A stretch of DNA of 64,000 nt. It comes from Luscinia megarhynchos. Lineage: Eukaryota > Chordata > Aves > Passeriformes > Turdidae. Where the stretch lies: contig CM067565.1 of NCBI GenBank assembly GCA_034336665.1, forward strand, positions 84,694,858 to 84,758,857, written 5' to 3'. Under the pieces are notes generated by a model that was not told the origin of the DNA, made no database searches, and worked only from the letters and a program-made list of their open reading frames with translations. Shown piece after piece: positions 12,901 through 26,147 of the stretch (the stretch's first letter is position 1; the number at the start of each line of letters is the position of its first letter). Position numbers and translations under genes: made by a program.

Positions 12901-15900
12901 AGTGCTTAAGGGCAAATCTGCCCTACCCTGTAAGAAACATGATTTCCTTAAGGTGCTGTTTGGATACAGAATTGCTTCATTGGTTCTTCCCTGTAATAAC
13001 AGTGCTTGCACTGACACCTAAAACCATGATTTCTGACTCTTGTATGTCTGGCAATTAATCCCAGACTAATAGTTTCATCTATGTAGGCAAATAATGAATA
13101 CCTGCTGGAATACATAATTTGTGAGTACTGCTTCTCTCTTTTTGTGGCACTGCAACTTTACACTGTACTGTTGCTTAGACTGCATTAGAGAAAAAAATAA
13201 ATGATTGTTCAGCTACAATATTTTTTTTGCCCAGAATTCCCAGGTTCAGGGTGCAAGTTGCTAAACCATATAAAATGACACATTTGCTCTGCCATGTGCA
13301 GAGGCCAATTAGATGAGATCAGAAGTAGATACTGCCTTATCTAAAGTACAGCTTTTGCATCAGAAGTTTGCAGGACATCTAGGTGGAAAAATGAGTAAAG
13401 TCTAAGTTAATAACTGATGAACGTAAATTAGAAAAACCTTGCAAGGATTACGCATGTTTTGAGCCAGTGGGGCATCTGAAGAAGTTATTTTTTTCTTTTA
13501 AGACTAGACTGACCTCTAGAACATCAAAAATCTTTACTAGAATTCCCTAGACACTTTTCAGTGTTGCTATCACAGCTAATGAGCTGAATAAAATCCCCCT
13601 GCAGCAGCTTATTTAGATACTGTCCTTCACAGTATCATCACAGGGCTTAAATAACAAACTAACATTGCAGAAGTTTAACATGTTTCCAAATCACCCCAAA
13701 AATTAAGTGAAAGGGTAGGGGTAAGCCTTAAGTCAAGCTTGCTTTTCTGTCTTTCTTTCCCTGTATAGCAGTCAAACCTTTTAAAACAATGTCTTGATCC
13801 ACATGCATTTTGCTTTTTCTTTTTTTCCCCCCCAATTGAAAGAAATGTAAAGGGACTTCATTCAAAAGCAGTCTTACACATGCGAGATAAAATCTGTCTG
13901 CCAAAACCAAGAAATACACCCCGTCTAGGGCAGGGAGTAGGGAAATAACACCAAAGACCACAAGCTTTCAAATGCAAGTTTTCCTACCCTGCAAAACAAT
14001 GTAGTGCACAACACACATTTGGACATCATTATCCTGCAGGATCTCCCTTCCTCTTCCCCACGGCATTTTGCACAGGACCAAGCCCCTGCTGAGGAAACCC
14101 TGATGTTCACAGGTGGCCAGATAATTGCTGGTTGCCAAAGAAAAAGAAGCAACATAATTTCAGAGCTGCTAGTAGAGCAGGCTTCAATCCCTATTATATT
14201 TGAAAATTTTCTGGTGTGAAGGCTCCAAAGAGCCCATATATATTGAATCTCTGTTTTCCTTAAGTGGACTTTAAAAACAAAAGCCTTGTTTCAGCTGGCA
14301 TTTCCAAACTGACAATGTGCAGCCTCTTGATTAAGATGGGACATAGTTTATACCCCTGGCAACAAAGGAGATTCCAGACATTTCCATCTGCTTTAACAGC
14401 AGAGCAATAAACAAGAAAATGCACCATCCAGTTTTGTTCCAGAAAAATGTTTTTCATGGAAAGATAATTTAGTACATGCATCCTGACTTTTACATATAAA
14501 TGTATATGAAGTAGCACTAATTCACATAAGCACTCAGGATGCAAAGAAAACCAAATAAACCACAAATCCTTCCAAACAATAAACTCCCAATATTACTGTG
14601 CACAGCTTTCAACAAATCCTACTACAGAACAGCACTACAGTGGTGGCTCAAAGGCAGCCAAAGTCTCAGTGCTCTCCCTCTCAGGAGCCATTCTTTCTGA
14701 AAATGTAGGAAGAGCACAGATTAAAGCAATCCCACATAGATTAAAAATCCTCCAGGGGAGAGATCAGCACAGCTGGATGGCAGCAACATGAAGTACCCTA
14801 AACGAACACTGGCCCCATGCCACCTACCAGCAGCTTCCTGAGGCACACATTACTGCCAGCTTTGTTTTAACACAGTGCATGGGACATCTAAGCCTTGGAG
14901 ACTACTCTGTGCAGGCCAAAAAAATCCTTGACACTGTTCCTCTCAGAGTCCTTGTCTGCTACACAGTGCTAGTTACCAGCAGTGCTCTGCCTGCACAGAG
15001 TGGTCTCCAAGAGGAGAGCATCCCCACCTCTTTTCGAGGCTGCACTGCGATCTGAGAAATCTGGGTTTTACTGATACCCTTGCTGCTGCTTTTTAAAGCT
15101 ACCTCAAGTATCACTCTTAACACCTGCCTTGCAAAACCTCAGAGATCCAGGCTACTCAGTGCCCATCTGCCCTTTCTGCATCTTTATCTGGCAGGGAGTT
15201 CCACTCCTGCTGGGACCCCTGGCACATGCACCTGGGGGTAGGAGATGTTGTACATTCTCCTCAAGTGCCATTCTGCAGCGTTCCATCACACTGGCCTTTC
15301 AAAACAGTTCTGCTGCAATGCTCTGTGCAGGGCTGGAGAAGACTCAAAGCTGCTCCTCACAGCTGTATTGCATCCCTTTGGTTTATGCTGGGTGACATCA
15401 TGCCTACTGTGTGCTACTGCACACTGAAATGCCAAGTGAGAGAGTTTTTCCCTTTTTTTTTCCCCCAACACAAAGCACTTACATTTTGAAGAATCATACA
15501 AAACATACATCATACATGTCTGACTGATGAAACTCACGGGGCAGGAGGCAGGGCTTTGTCTTTCCTTGCCTACTGGCCATCTTTCCTGTTCATTACACAG
15601 ACTGCAGAGACATCTATACTCCCAGCCAGATTCAGACCCCCACTGTACTACATACCCTACCATCAGTGGAAAGACATTGACCTTATCCTGAGAAAACACA
15701 AGAAAAACTACAGGAAAAATCTCAAGTCATGATCAGCACCCAGAGGGCAGATGCAAATGGCCACCTTGCAGAAGGAAAAAAAAATAATTAAAAAATGTCC
15801 AGGAGTCTATTCACTATGATTTCAGTTCAACTGCCTACTGATATAAACTTATGGAAGAGAATTCACTGCATTAACTTCAGGCAGTTCACATGTCCAGCCA

Positions 15901-18900
15901 CAGTGCTCAGAAACACAATTCTATGTCCTACTTTATCATTCTGGGTTGAATTTTCTGTTGGTGTATGCAGGAAAAAACTCTGCTAATGACTGCTCCTGCT
16001 TGATTAGGCCATTTAGCACTTTATATCCTGATATTCCCTCTTCCTCCTAAATACAGCCTGATGACAAATTTAATGCCAAACCACATACATAACAGAAAGC
16101 TTCAAGTCAAGGTAAAATTGAATAAGGCAAAGTAAAATGATTCATATTATCTCTTTTCTGTTGTAAAAATGTTAGCATAATAAGAAATATGTCATGATAT
16201 TTTCTAAGACTTGCTGGTAACAGAACTTCTAGGTTACAATCTCTCTCTCCACGATAACATCTCCATTCATCATTATCTTTCCTTTACAAACAGAGACTAA
16301 AATATTAAGTAACATGAATAGAGACTAATGTCAAATAGTATGACTGTGCCTGCTTACATATTTGTTTCTGTAGAAATTAATGACAATGGCAACAGAAGCT
16401 GACTTACCATCTAAGATGCAATTATTGCCAATTACTGCAAGTATTTCTAAGACAGTGAAGCACAAGGGCTTTCCCTGCTTTCAGAAGGTAAAAAAACACA
16501 TCTGTGGCTGAAAAATTACCATATTTAGTTTGAGTTCCCTGGTGAGTTCTTCAGAACATCTGAATAAATCCTCCTCCCTCTTCTTTTTGAAAATACAAAT
16601 CAAAACATTTTGTGCTTTTCTCATTAGATAAATAAATACTCCTAGGACCTTAGAGCAGAAGTCATTCAAGTCTGAAATTTCCAGCTGGAAAGAAAAAAGT
16701 CAACCCTTTCACTGAGTGATCAGAGCATTATACTCTACTCATCTCAAGACAGCGTAGCTTGACCACACTGCAGACTTCTTGGAAAGTAATTTCCTGCACT
16801 GAAAAACAATTTGCTAAGCATAACATCCATGTCTCTCTGTATTTCATGATCTGTTTTCTAGTAATGATTACCAACAGTAATTCTCAGTGAATCATATTTT
16901 TTATTCTCAAAACCAATTCCCAACCAAAAAAAGAAATTATTCTTGATCATCCCTGCATTTGAGTCTTTTAAAAGGTCTCAGAAAATTCAGAAAATATTTC
17001 CCATACTTTCCTGGTAATCAGTTTTTGAGAGCCTCAGGAAACAATTTCAGATTATTGAATCTGTATGTTTAACAGCAGACTTTCCAAAGCATTCACCTTC
17101 ACCAGATGTGAAGCAATGAAAAAAGACAAGCAGGGTATTTTGTTTTCTCCTTTATCCCTTGTTATCTCCTTTATCTATTGAGAGTGCCTTGAATGAGTTC
17201 AAGAAGGCTCCAAAACCCTGTTTTCCAGAAGAATTGCTGTCTGAAGTTGCTAATGAAAGCTGGCACCCCGTTCAGTCCCACTGAACACCTGTGCAGCACC
17301 ACAGCAGAAGGGGAAAGTTTAGAGCTGGACTTCCCACACCAACACCACTTTTCCCCCTTGGTTCTCTTCTTGATTTCCAGGTAGCAAGCATGCCTTAGGT
17401 TCTCTTTGGCATCTCCATAACCCAGGTCTACCTTTGGAGGTCACAAAATCACCTGGTGGAAACACAGGGATCTCAATCACTAGGTCCCTTCTCACCTTGG
17501 ATAACCCCCACATGCACATGCTACGGCTAAACTCCATTTCTAAAAGTTCCTACTGACAATGACTTGCTGCCCAGAAAATACACACATGCTATTTTTCAAA
17601 ATACTCTAGTATCCAGTGTAGACAGTCAGGGCTCCTAAATGCTTCCTTTCAATACAGAGCAGAACATGCTGCAGCTGTTCTAAAGAAAATGGCCCTCAGT
17701 AGGGAGCAAAGTGTGTGTTAGGGAGACTAACTCATTGGTAATGCAGATATACAGAGCTCTGAAATACAGAACCTGTGGCTCATAACTCAACTGAGCCATG
17801 CTATTCCTGCATTTTTAAATCTATTCTTAAATTCCCTATGTCTGCATTTGCATAACTAGTGTTACCTCTCCAGTGCCAAAACAAACATTTAGAAGCACGG
17901 CTGCTAACTATAAAGGCCTTAAATGCAAGGAGGCAGTAACCATTTACTCAGATACAAGAGAAAAAAGTTATTATGAAATAAAATTGACTGTTCATCCGGA
18001 GGAAAGATTTGAACCATTACTGCTAAGGCTGGAAAACTGCTTATCTGTTCCTTCTTTTCATACCATACTAAGAAAATGAGTCTGCAGTAGGTTTCTTCTC
18101 TAAGCTCCATTTAACTCCTTTTATTCATATCCTGAACCCTGTGCTATGAGGGAATGGAATTCTCTCCTTAGAATCCAGCCCTGTAATTTTAAGACGGATT
18201 GGTAAGTACACTAACACAAATCCATTCCTGGCACAAACAGACATTATCTAGGGGGATATTTCTTTCCATCACATCAAGCTGGGAAATAAAAGGCTATCAT
18301 GCTCACCTGCTGAATTTTTGTCTTAGCTCAGACTGCAGCACTTACAAAAGCATGCATATGTCAATTTGAACCGGCCAAAAGAGGAATCCAATCTTGGATA
18401 CTATAACTCAAGAATTCATTTTGTTTCTTCAGTGTGGGGAATGAGGGGGACAGTGCCAGAAGTGTGGAAATAAAATCCAAACCAGAAAAAAGCACCCTTA
18501 GATTTCTTAACTTTTTTTTAGCTTTAGGTATCTGTGTTGTCTTTAACTGGAGTCAGGAGATTACCTTAAAGTTTTTCCTTCTTATATATGCCATACAAAT
18601 ACTCAATATCATTACTAGTTCTACAGAGTATAGTCCCAATTATTGCAATATATCACCAAGGTTTTTAAGGTTAATTCTATAAAACAAGGAATTGTAACAT
18701 GCCAATAGATGCAAGCATTCATGGTTACTACAGCAAAAACCCTAGCTCAACCCCTTCCATCTCCACATCTCCCTTGCTTTAGTGAATCACAGAAGCCTAA
18801 CACATTTTGTATTTTTGTAGCACAGTACTGTTACATCACTCAAGTACATTATTCCATTTTTTATTATTTTGTATTATTGTCTGGGGAGTCAATAAAGAAA

Positions 18901-21900
18901 TAAAAACATTTTTGGGTCACTCTCACCAGCCAGGGCATGAACACACCACTACAAGAAGTCAGCTTACAAAAGCTCCACCCTCAAGAGTTTTGAATATCCT
19001 ATTTATAAAAGTTGTCTAGCATGATCAAATGCTACAGCCAAAATATTAATCTGTCCTTGCTTTAGATCCTACACCCTTGAGGAATTCAAACAAAACAGTA
19101 TTCTGAGAATTTTAATAAGCTGCTCTCTCACCAAGATGTACTGGCTTCCTTGCCCCCTGACTAATGATGAACTGGAATCATGTAAATGGGCTGATCTGAT
19201 TCTCTAAAGCTAAGAGGCCACCACCACTTCATGAGAAAAGTGGTAAAACCATTCCAGGACATGCACAGCTGTAATCCCTGGGGGTGAGGTGGGAGGGGTA
19301 GGGGGCACAACCATCTTCACTTAACAGAGGCAGTGCAATCAGCCACAACACAAAGGTGGGCAAACCATCACCTGAGAGACAACTGACTGTGTTCTCCATA
19401 AAGCGTACAGGCAAGAACACAGATCTACTTTACTGCTGTCAACAGTACTGCAGGACTCTACCAGTGCCCATAAAGATATGGCTCAAAGAAGGCACGAGCT
19501 GTTTATTCTCAACACACAAGAAAGAGTTTGACAAGCAATGGAAAGAGCATTCAAACTGGAAATGACAGTTTAATCCTGCATTTTGAGATCCTGATTTTAC
19601 ACCAGGGTTGAGTTTTTTTTGAAGCAAATAGAAGCACCTGGTAAATGACATTGCTCATATTCCACAGAATTGCTCTCCCCACAGTAAGTCTGCACCAGAC
19701 TATGACAAATAAATCTTGCCAGACGATTACTTCACATGTCCCTAATGAAATTAATGTAGCAGTGATGAAATCAAGGACATTATCTGTCAGTAAACCACTT
19801 CTAATCTAGAAGAGGACTTAATATTTTGAGGGCTGGCTGTAACAAAAAAAAAAACATTTCTGCTAAAACAACACCAAGAAAACATGCACAATTCCCCAAG
19901 TAGAATTTACTTGCATTTTTATAAACATTTTCCAAGATATATGTTTAATACTTATTGGCCTTCTGAGCCTTTTTTCACTACATTAACAGTAATTACTTTT
20001 GTGCTAGCTTTTTGTAGAACAAAAGCACTTGTATTTGACAGCTACATTGCTCCAAAACACCAACCCACCTGTTTCTTTTTGAGTCTTTATGCATAGAACA
20101 GCAGTGCTTCCCGAAAGTTTTGTTATTTCTCTTTGTAACTAGTTTACAGACTCTGAGAGCAACAGAACAGTGACTTATAGTCTAGAAAGAGAAGGAATAT
20201 AGCATCTGTTCATTTAAGAGAGTTACAACCCCTATGCAACATACAGAACTGCCACAGAGACATGATCATTTAACAAAACATTCACCATCACATTGGGCAG
20301 CAATTAGATGATGTGACAGGTTATGCCAGAGGACTGTATTGTTCTAACATAATGGGGAGCCATCCAGGAGACAGGAAACTACTTGGTGAACAACAGAACA
20401 GGTTTGGATAAGCAGTCTGGGGCTAATAGCATATCAATTTTATGGATACTCTTATTTCCATCTTTACACTTGGTATAGACACTTTTACACAAGCAAAACT
20501 GGAAGAAGGAAATATTACTAGCTGAAAATAAAGGAGCATGTTAGGCTCTGTGGTGGATTCTGCAAGCTGCTAGACCCATGGGACTTCTCCATGGAACATT
20601 GAGAGGTGGATATAGACTTTAAAAGGCAAAAATTCTTTCTAAATAAACAATGAATTATTTTAAGAATATGACCTGGAGAGCAAAGGAGTGTTCACTAACA
20701 TTATTTCCTCCCTGAGACAAGCCTGCAGAGGTAATCACTGCCAGACTCAGGTAAAACACTAACCAAAGGCTGGCCTTTGAGCTGGAAAAAAATTACAGGA
20801 ACTCATCTCCAGAAAGGCTTATGAGTAGCATTACTGACCTAGAGGGGAGACACCTGATGCTAACAGGAGTCTTCTTACCCAAATGTACTGAATAATAGTT
20901 CTTTCAAAAGTATAAACCAAAGCAAAGTGTTGGTACTGCATTCATTTGCTTCTTTTAAAAGCACACCATCATTGACAGGATGTAAAATCACTAAGTTTTA
21001 TCCTGGGTAGTCTTATCCCATAGAGAGGTTTTGGCAATTTTTCAGGTGATACCTTCCATGTAAAGGTTGCTATTCCTATCTCTTACAGTCATGGCAAGAC
21101 AGTGTATTTCTTTTGGCTCACTCCAGCTTGCAATATGCTCAGCATAGCTGGCTCTCCTTTTATGAAGTCTTCCTCTGTCATTGCTTGACAGTACATTCAA
21201 GTGTTCAAGTTCAGTCAGTCATTCACTGACTGTAATGTAATGGATTTGTTACTACATGCCACCCTTCAAGAAAGTTCATTTTGTGTCTTTTGGATGTCCA
21301 GCTCAATAGCTCAGTCCCAACCACTGCATCTCTCGCTGTATTCAGTGCCTATGTTTCACATCCCTCCTCCCTGAGCACCACATCAACCTCAGAAATGTGC
21401 AGTAAATGTTTAAACACATGAACAAGGGGCACTTTCAGACATATTTGGGTCAGTATTATGAAGTTCATGCCAAAGGATGTCGTGTGTTAGCTGAGCATTG
21501 CAATACATTTTTTCCAACTGCTTCAGCCAATAGCTAACTACATGAACTATCCTGAAAACTTTCTTCTTTAAAATTTGCAATGAAAGGATTTAATATAAAA
21601 TCAAAAAAGCAAGAACTAACTCATTTTAATGACATACAGAGAGCAGGGAAACAGTATGAGATGGCTGTAGTTTGGGTCAGCTGAATCCTTAATTTTTTAC
21701 ATCTTATGCTTTCTTTTATTTAGGATATACATTTAGGTAATGCTTCTGGGCTTTTTTTCTGCCATCTACAGAGCCCTAAGGTCCCTAAATGCAGCTTTCA
21801 TCATCTTTTCTTGATACATCCCATCAAACTGTGCTTCCAAAAAGAGATGTCATTAGGAAGGAAGCCCCCAGGCACCACATTACACAGTTGCCTGGTTCAT

Positions 21901-24169
21901 ATAAATGTGAATTGGAAAAAATAATCAACCACTTTTAAATACAGCTTTAAAATCATGCAGTTGAACTTGCCTACACTATTTACATGAAATATCCTGTAGT
22001 CATTTCACACAGTAGTAAAATTAGCATTTTTCTATATGGCAGTAGCAACTGGAGATACACAATAGTATCACGTCTTTGTCCTTCAAAGAGGTTTTACAAA
22101 GCAGTAAAGCCCTTCTAGCACAAACTGCACTAGAATGCCCATAATGGTTTCAAATTTGGTACAAACTATAGATGTACTCTGTTATTCTTGCCTTTGCCCT
22201 TCTTATTGGATTCTCATTCTTTTTTTTTTTTTTCAGAAACACTTGTTTAATTCTATTTTTTAAGGGTTCTTTTTTTCTCTTGCCTTGTAACTCTGACATT
22301 CTTTTTCCATTCCCTCACTCATGAGTTACTTGCTGGCTGGTTAAGAGAAAGACCCACATGCAGACAGGGTAGTCACACAGCAGAGGCAAGAAGCCAACCC
22401 CTACTCCTCCATCCATGTGTACCTGTGAGTGAGTCTCACTGTCAGCCTTGTTACACACCCCTGTGCGTGCAAGGAGCAAAGAGGGGTCCTTCCAGGGGCA
22501 CACACTTTAGCAAGGCTGTGTCTAGGAGCAAGCATGAACCTGGGCCTTCACTACCAATACTAATTGTTCCTATCAAAAACAACCTATTCTGCTACTCCTT
22601 GGCAAAGGTCTTTGTGCACATCAAAATTCGCACTCACAGAAACATAAGATATAATATTCTTCTCAGCTTTGGGGAAATCAGATTACCAGACAGCACAAAG
22701 GAACCCACCCAGCAATCCTCCAAGCTACTTGGCCTACAATGTCTGCTATGTTTTGTCCTCCCCTGAAACATAAATAATCATTAACTGCTGGGGGAAAAGA
22801 TCCAGGACATGATGGACCAGCCGGTCAGTGGGACAAGGCAAACACTCTTCTCCTGAAACAAACAACCTCTTCCTCTGTCTTGTGTATCTTTAGGTGTTTT
22901 TGTAGTCTTCAACATCTGATCTCCAACTGTACAATGTGATCTTTGACTGTATGAGGGGTTTTTACTATGTTTATTACTTTAAAACCTTAGAGTACAATTC
23001 AGCAGCCACTGGGCTATTTCCTACTTCACTTATAACTATGTTCACACTTTGAAGAGATGTTGGAATCATTTTAACAGCATTTCCATAACTAATTTCCACT
23101 TCATTCTCAAATATGTGCATTGACAGTCTTAGCTCCACACATACAGAAAGTAACTAAGCTCAAAAACACAGGCAGTAAAGCTACTTTTAATGGGAACATG
23201 CAGCTTGCAATAAAAACATCATATGCTGATACAGCACCATAATTCTGAAAGATCCTAAAGCATTCAAGCTCACATTTAGACAGCCTCAATCTTCCTTTGA
23301 CCTTTGACATTATTCCACTCAGCTTCTGGACTAAACCTGTGGAGGCTGCTCCCTCCTGCTACTGAGAATGCAGGCTATCTAAAGACAATGATGCACAGGT
23401 TTAGAACACCATTTAAATACAGGCAATTCCAAATGAAAGTTGTTTTTCCAGCAATGCAATAGGATTTTCTGCAGTTTGGCTGAGAAACTCAGCTAGTATG
23501 AAATCACCAGAGAATATTACAGTAGCTTTAATTTTTGCACAGAACAGACAAATTCATTGTTTTGAAAGGTCATGACAGTAAATTGCATGGAATTCAATTT
23601 ACCTCCCTCAGATGGATGAAGGTCTGAGTCAAACACAGAACAGTGGAAACCTTTGGCTCCAAGAAGTCTGTGCTGATTCAAACCTACTCCTAGGCAGGCA
23701 AATCATCCTTCCTCTCAGCTATACATTATCACAGCTTGTGCTTTTCAAATTATCTTTGTCCCCAGCTGTCATATTGCAGCAAATTGTGTCATAGATGAGC
23801 ATCAAAACAATGGTCAATGCAAGAAAAATTTGTTTTTAACTAGGAAGTTACCAAATATATACATCTGTATTTGTCATAGTTGTTTCGTGCTCATTTCTCC
23901 ACATCTAAAGTGAAAAACAAAAAACTACAGGGAGGTGTACAGGAAACACCACCATCAGCAGAATACAGAAAGACAAATACTGGAAAAGAAAGCAAGCATA
24001 AGCATTACAGAAAGACTCTGAAGACAAAGTAAAAGAATATCCTCTCCAGGAGGAGAGTGGCACACCTGCAATATGATTTAACAGGTTCCTTATGTATAAC
24101 TGAGAACAACAGAGCTAGTGAGCAAGTTCATTTCTGACTGGATGTACAGCACCAGGCAACAGCTCTTAC

Positions 24170-24330
24170 CTAAAGCTTTCTGGGTATTCAACAACAGCCA
24201 TGTTGATAACATCCAGTGCATGCTGATAGTGCTTCTGAGCTGAAAATAGGAGGGCCAGTAGATGAAGTGAATTCATGTCATCTTTGCACAGTTGCAGAGC
24301 TTCTTGAAGATGGTCTATAGCATCTGAAAT
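24170..24330 (-). CDS. TTC7A: TTC7A internal exon, segment residues 193-245
   Basis: This 161-base exon begins in phase 0 after a CTCCTTCCAG acceptor and ends two bases into a codon at a TTTAG|GTAAGAG donor. It encodes 53 full codons: [18 protein letters not shown], then [18 protein letters not shown], then [17 protein letters not shown]. This is TPR helix B followed by a complete TPR ([12 protein letters not shown] then HALDVINMA, closing Pro in EYP). HALDVINMA is the TTC7A form; TTC7B has ALNIIDMA here as recalled. The human protein continues with LMFTKVKLE from the next exon; nothing matching that was found on the minus strand between 24169 and 1, so that exon is probably outside the window. 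Confidence 0.97.
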
Positions 24331-26059
24331 CTGGAAGGAGATAGGGTGGAAATAACAAGAGAATACATCACTCTTTCAGTCCTACATTATAACTCAAAAA
24401 TAAGAACAAATAGAGTAATTAGAAATTCTGAAGAAGTTCTACTTAGACTCCCCTTCTACTATCGAAACAGGCTGCCAAAATTAACAGACTGCACTGCTTG
24501 AAAAAAACCCACACATTCTAGAGAAAGAAGTCTGCAGCATTACTAAATCACTGCTTATAAACAGGAGCAGCAGACCTGATCCAATCAACCCCCTCATCCT
24601 TTGGCATGGTGATTCTGTGCTGTAAACAGATCCAACACAGAGGCCAAACTCTCAGCTCCATTTTCTAGGATGGGTGGCTGGCTCTTCACCTGGGGGTGAG
24701 CATTACACATCTCTGCTGCATTTTGTCTCTCATAATGGCTGTACAAAGCCTTTCATGATTTGGATCAAGAAGATAGAAATTAAATTTGAATGTTCAACAG
24801 TAAAAAATATTTAAAATGCTGTCAGAAAAAGCAGTGATGTAAAGAGCAGTCCTGACAGTCACAGCAGCAGCATGTTATTAGAACCAAGTCTCACTTGGCA
24901 GAAAAGTTAACATCTATAGTGAATGCAAGTGTATCACATGCTCTTTGTGATCCAGTACCCTATTTTAGGCTATCTGTTCAAAAGGGAACTTCTTAGCAGA
25001 TTTGCTTTTGTTTGTTTACCAGTAAGTTTTACGTAGAGGATTTTCTTTAAGATTCTCTAATGTCTGAAATTACTGTTACATAAATTATTTCATTTCTGTG
25101 GTTCTAGAAATCTGCAGAAAACAAAGCATAGAAGTGTATAAATTTATTTTCCTCATGTATGCCTTCCTGCTCTTTCTCTTAACGGATGGAGAATGTAGTT
25201 CCTTCTTTCCTACTACGAGACCTTTCCACCTACCAAAGCTTTACAGACATTCTTCTACCCTGGCATACCACCAGTGTCAAATTCCCACCGCCTCCACAGA
25301 CCTCTCACAAAAACAAGTAGCACATAGCTAAGGAAAGCAACATTTAGACTGCCTGCAGCTACAGCAGAGGTTGTTGATTATCTAGATCCCAGGTATTCTT
25401 CTGGGAGCAGTGTATATTCTGTTCATAGGACAACCTCATCCTAATGTGCAAGTGACATTTCTCTCATGCTGAGTACACACCAGCCATAGTACTTAACTAT
25501 TACTGGTGACTCCATACAAGCCTGGAGATCAGTGTGACTGCTCCAGACATAACCCCAAACTGGCATCTGGCCCACAGCATCAAAACTGCTGAATGTCCTG
25601 GCCTGCATTCAGGCTGGGATATATGACTGAGTGCTCAGGTCTAATGAATTACTGCTTGTCAGTGGAGCTACTTTAACCACACGTGTTATTAAAGCCTACT
25701 GCAAAGGTAAACAAGTTGGCTTAAATCACCCATGCTCCCTCAGCAGTTTACTAGAACACATTTTCATACAATGTAAAAATTCTAGCAATGATAAGACAAC
25801 TTGGAGCAGGATAAGACAGTGGTGGGCCCAGATCTGTCTGTCCACAAAGTTCATCAGCAGATATACCAGAGGTATACAAATTTGACTTGCTGAAACAAAG
25901 CTGCTGTCAAGACTTCTTGCACTCAGTACTAAAAATCCCTTCTATTTCTTTCTGGTTTTCTGTCTAAGAGCTGAACAAGTATTCATAAAGAAAATACAAG
26001 TTTGGGGGAAAGCTCATTAGAAGAAAAAGAAAACCTGCAAAACAAACAACTGGAAGAGA

Positions 26060-26147
26060 CTTGGAGCAACCTGCTCCAGATGATCCTGCTTTGAGCAGGG
26101 TTTGAACTGGTGATCTCTAAAGGTCCTCTTCAAACTATTCTATGATT
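26060..26147 (+). mobile_element. CR1 LINE, 3' end fragment
   Basis: The text reads from GGAGCAACCTGCTCCAGATG through GGTGATCTCTAAAGGTCCTC to ATTCTATGATT. This is the standard 3' terminus of bird CR1 elements, including the ATTCTATG-type tail. Only about 90 bases remain, which is typical of severe 5' truncation. It lies antisense to TTC7A. Confidence 0.9.

Larger units (their letters stand above)
1..24169 (-). other. TTC7A intron downstream of exon 24170-24330
   Basis: This stretch is read as one intron, entered at the GTAAGAG donor at 24169. It is AT-rich and almost free of CpG. I see two worn repeat fragments (1918-2062 and 3091-3204), a 13-base direct repeat at 6963-6975 and 6985-6997, a run of 14 T followed by CAG at 22220-22236, and a 51-base exon-like segment at 8724-8774. 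Open frames in it, including one of 181 codons at 1619-2164 and one of 136 codons at 3753-4163 (both plus strand), have no recognisable protein similarity and fall within chance expectation. I did not find the next TTC7A exon here. Confidence 0.75.

Noticed and set aside
17872..18079. Plus-strand frame after a CTCTCCAG acceptor-like site, encoding TREKSYYEIKLTVHPEERFE
   Set aside because: The peptide looks somewhat protein-like, but there is no recognised family, no donor partner upstream and a poor pyrimidine tract.
22220..22236. Fourteen T's followed by CAG, a strong-looking plus-strand acceptor
   Set aside because: No open frame or donor follows; more likely a simple T run.
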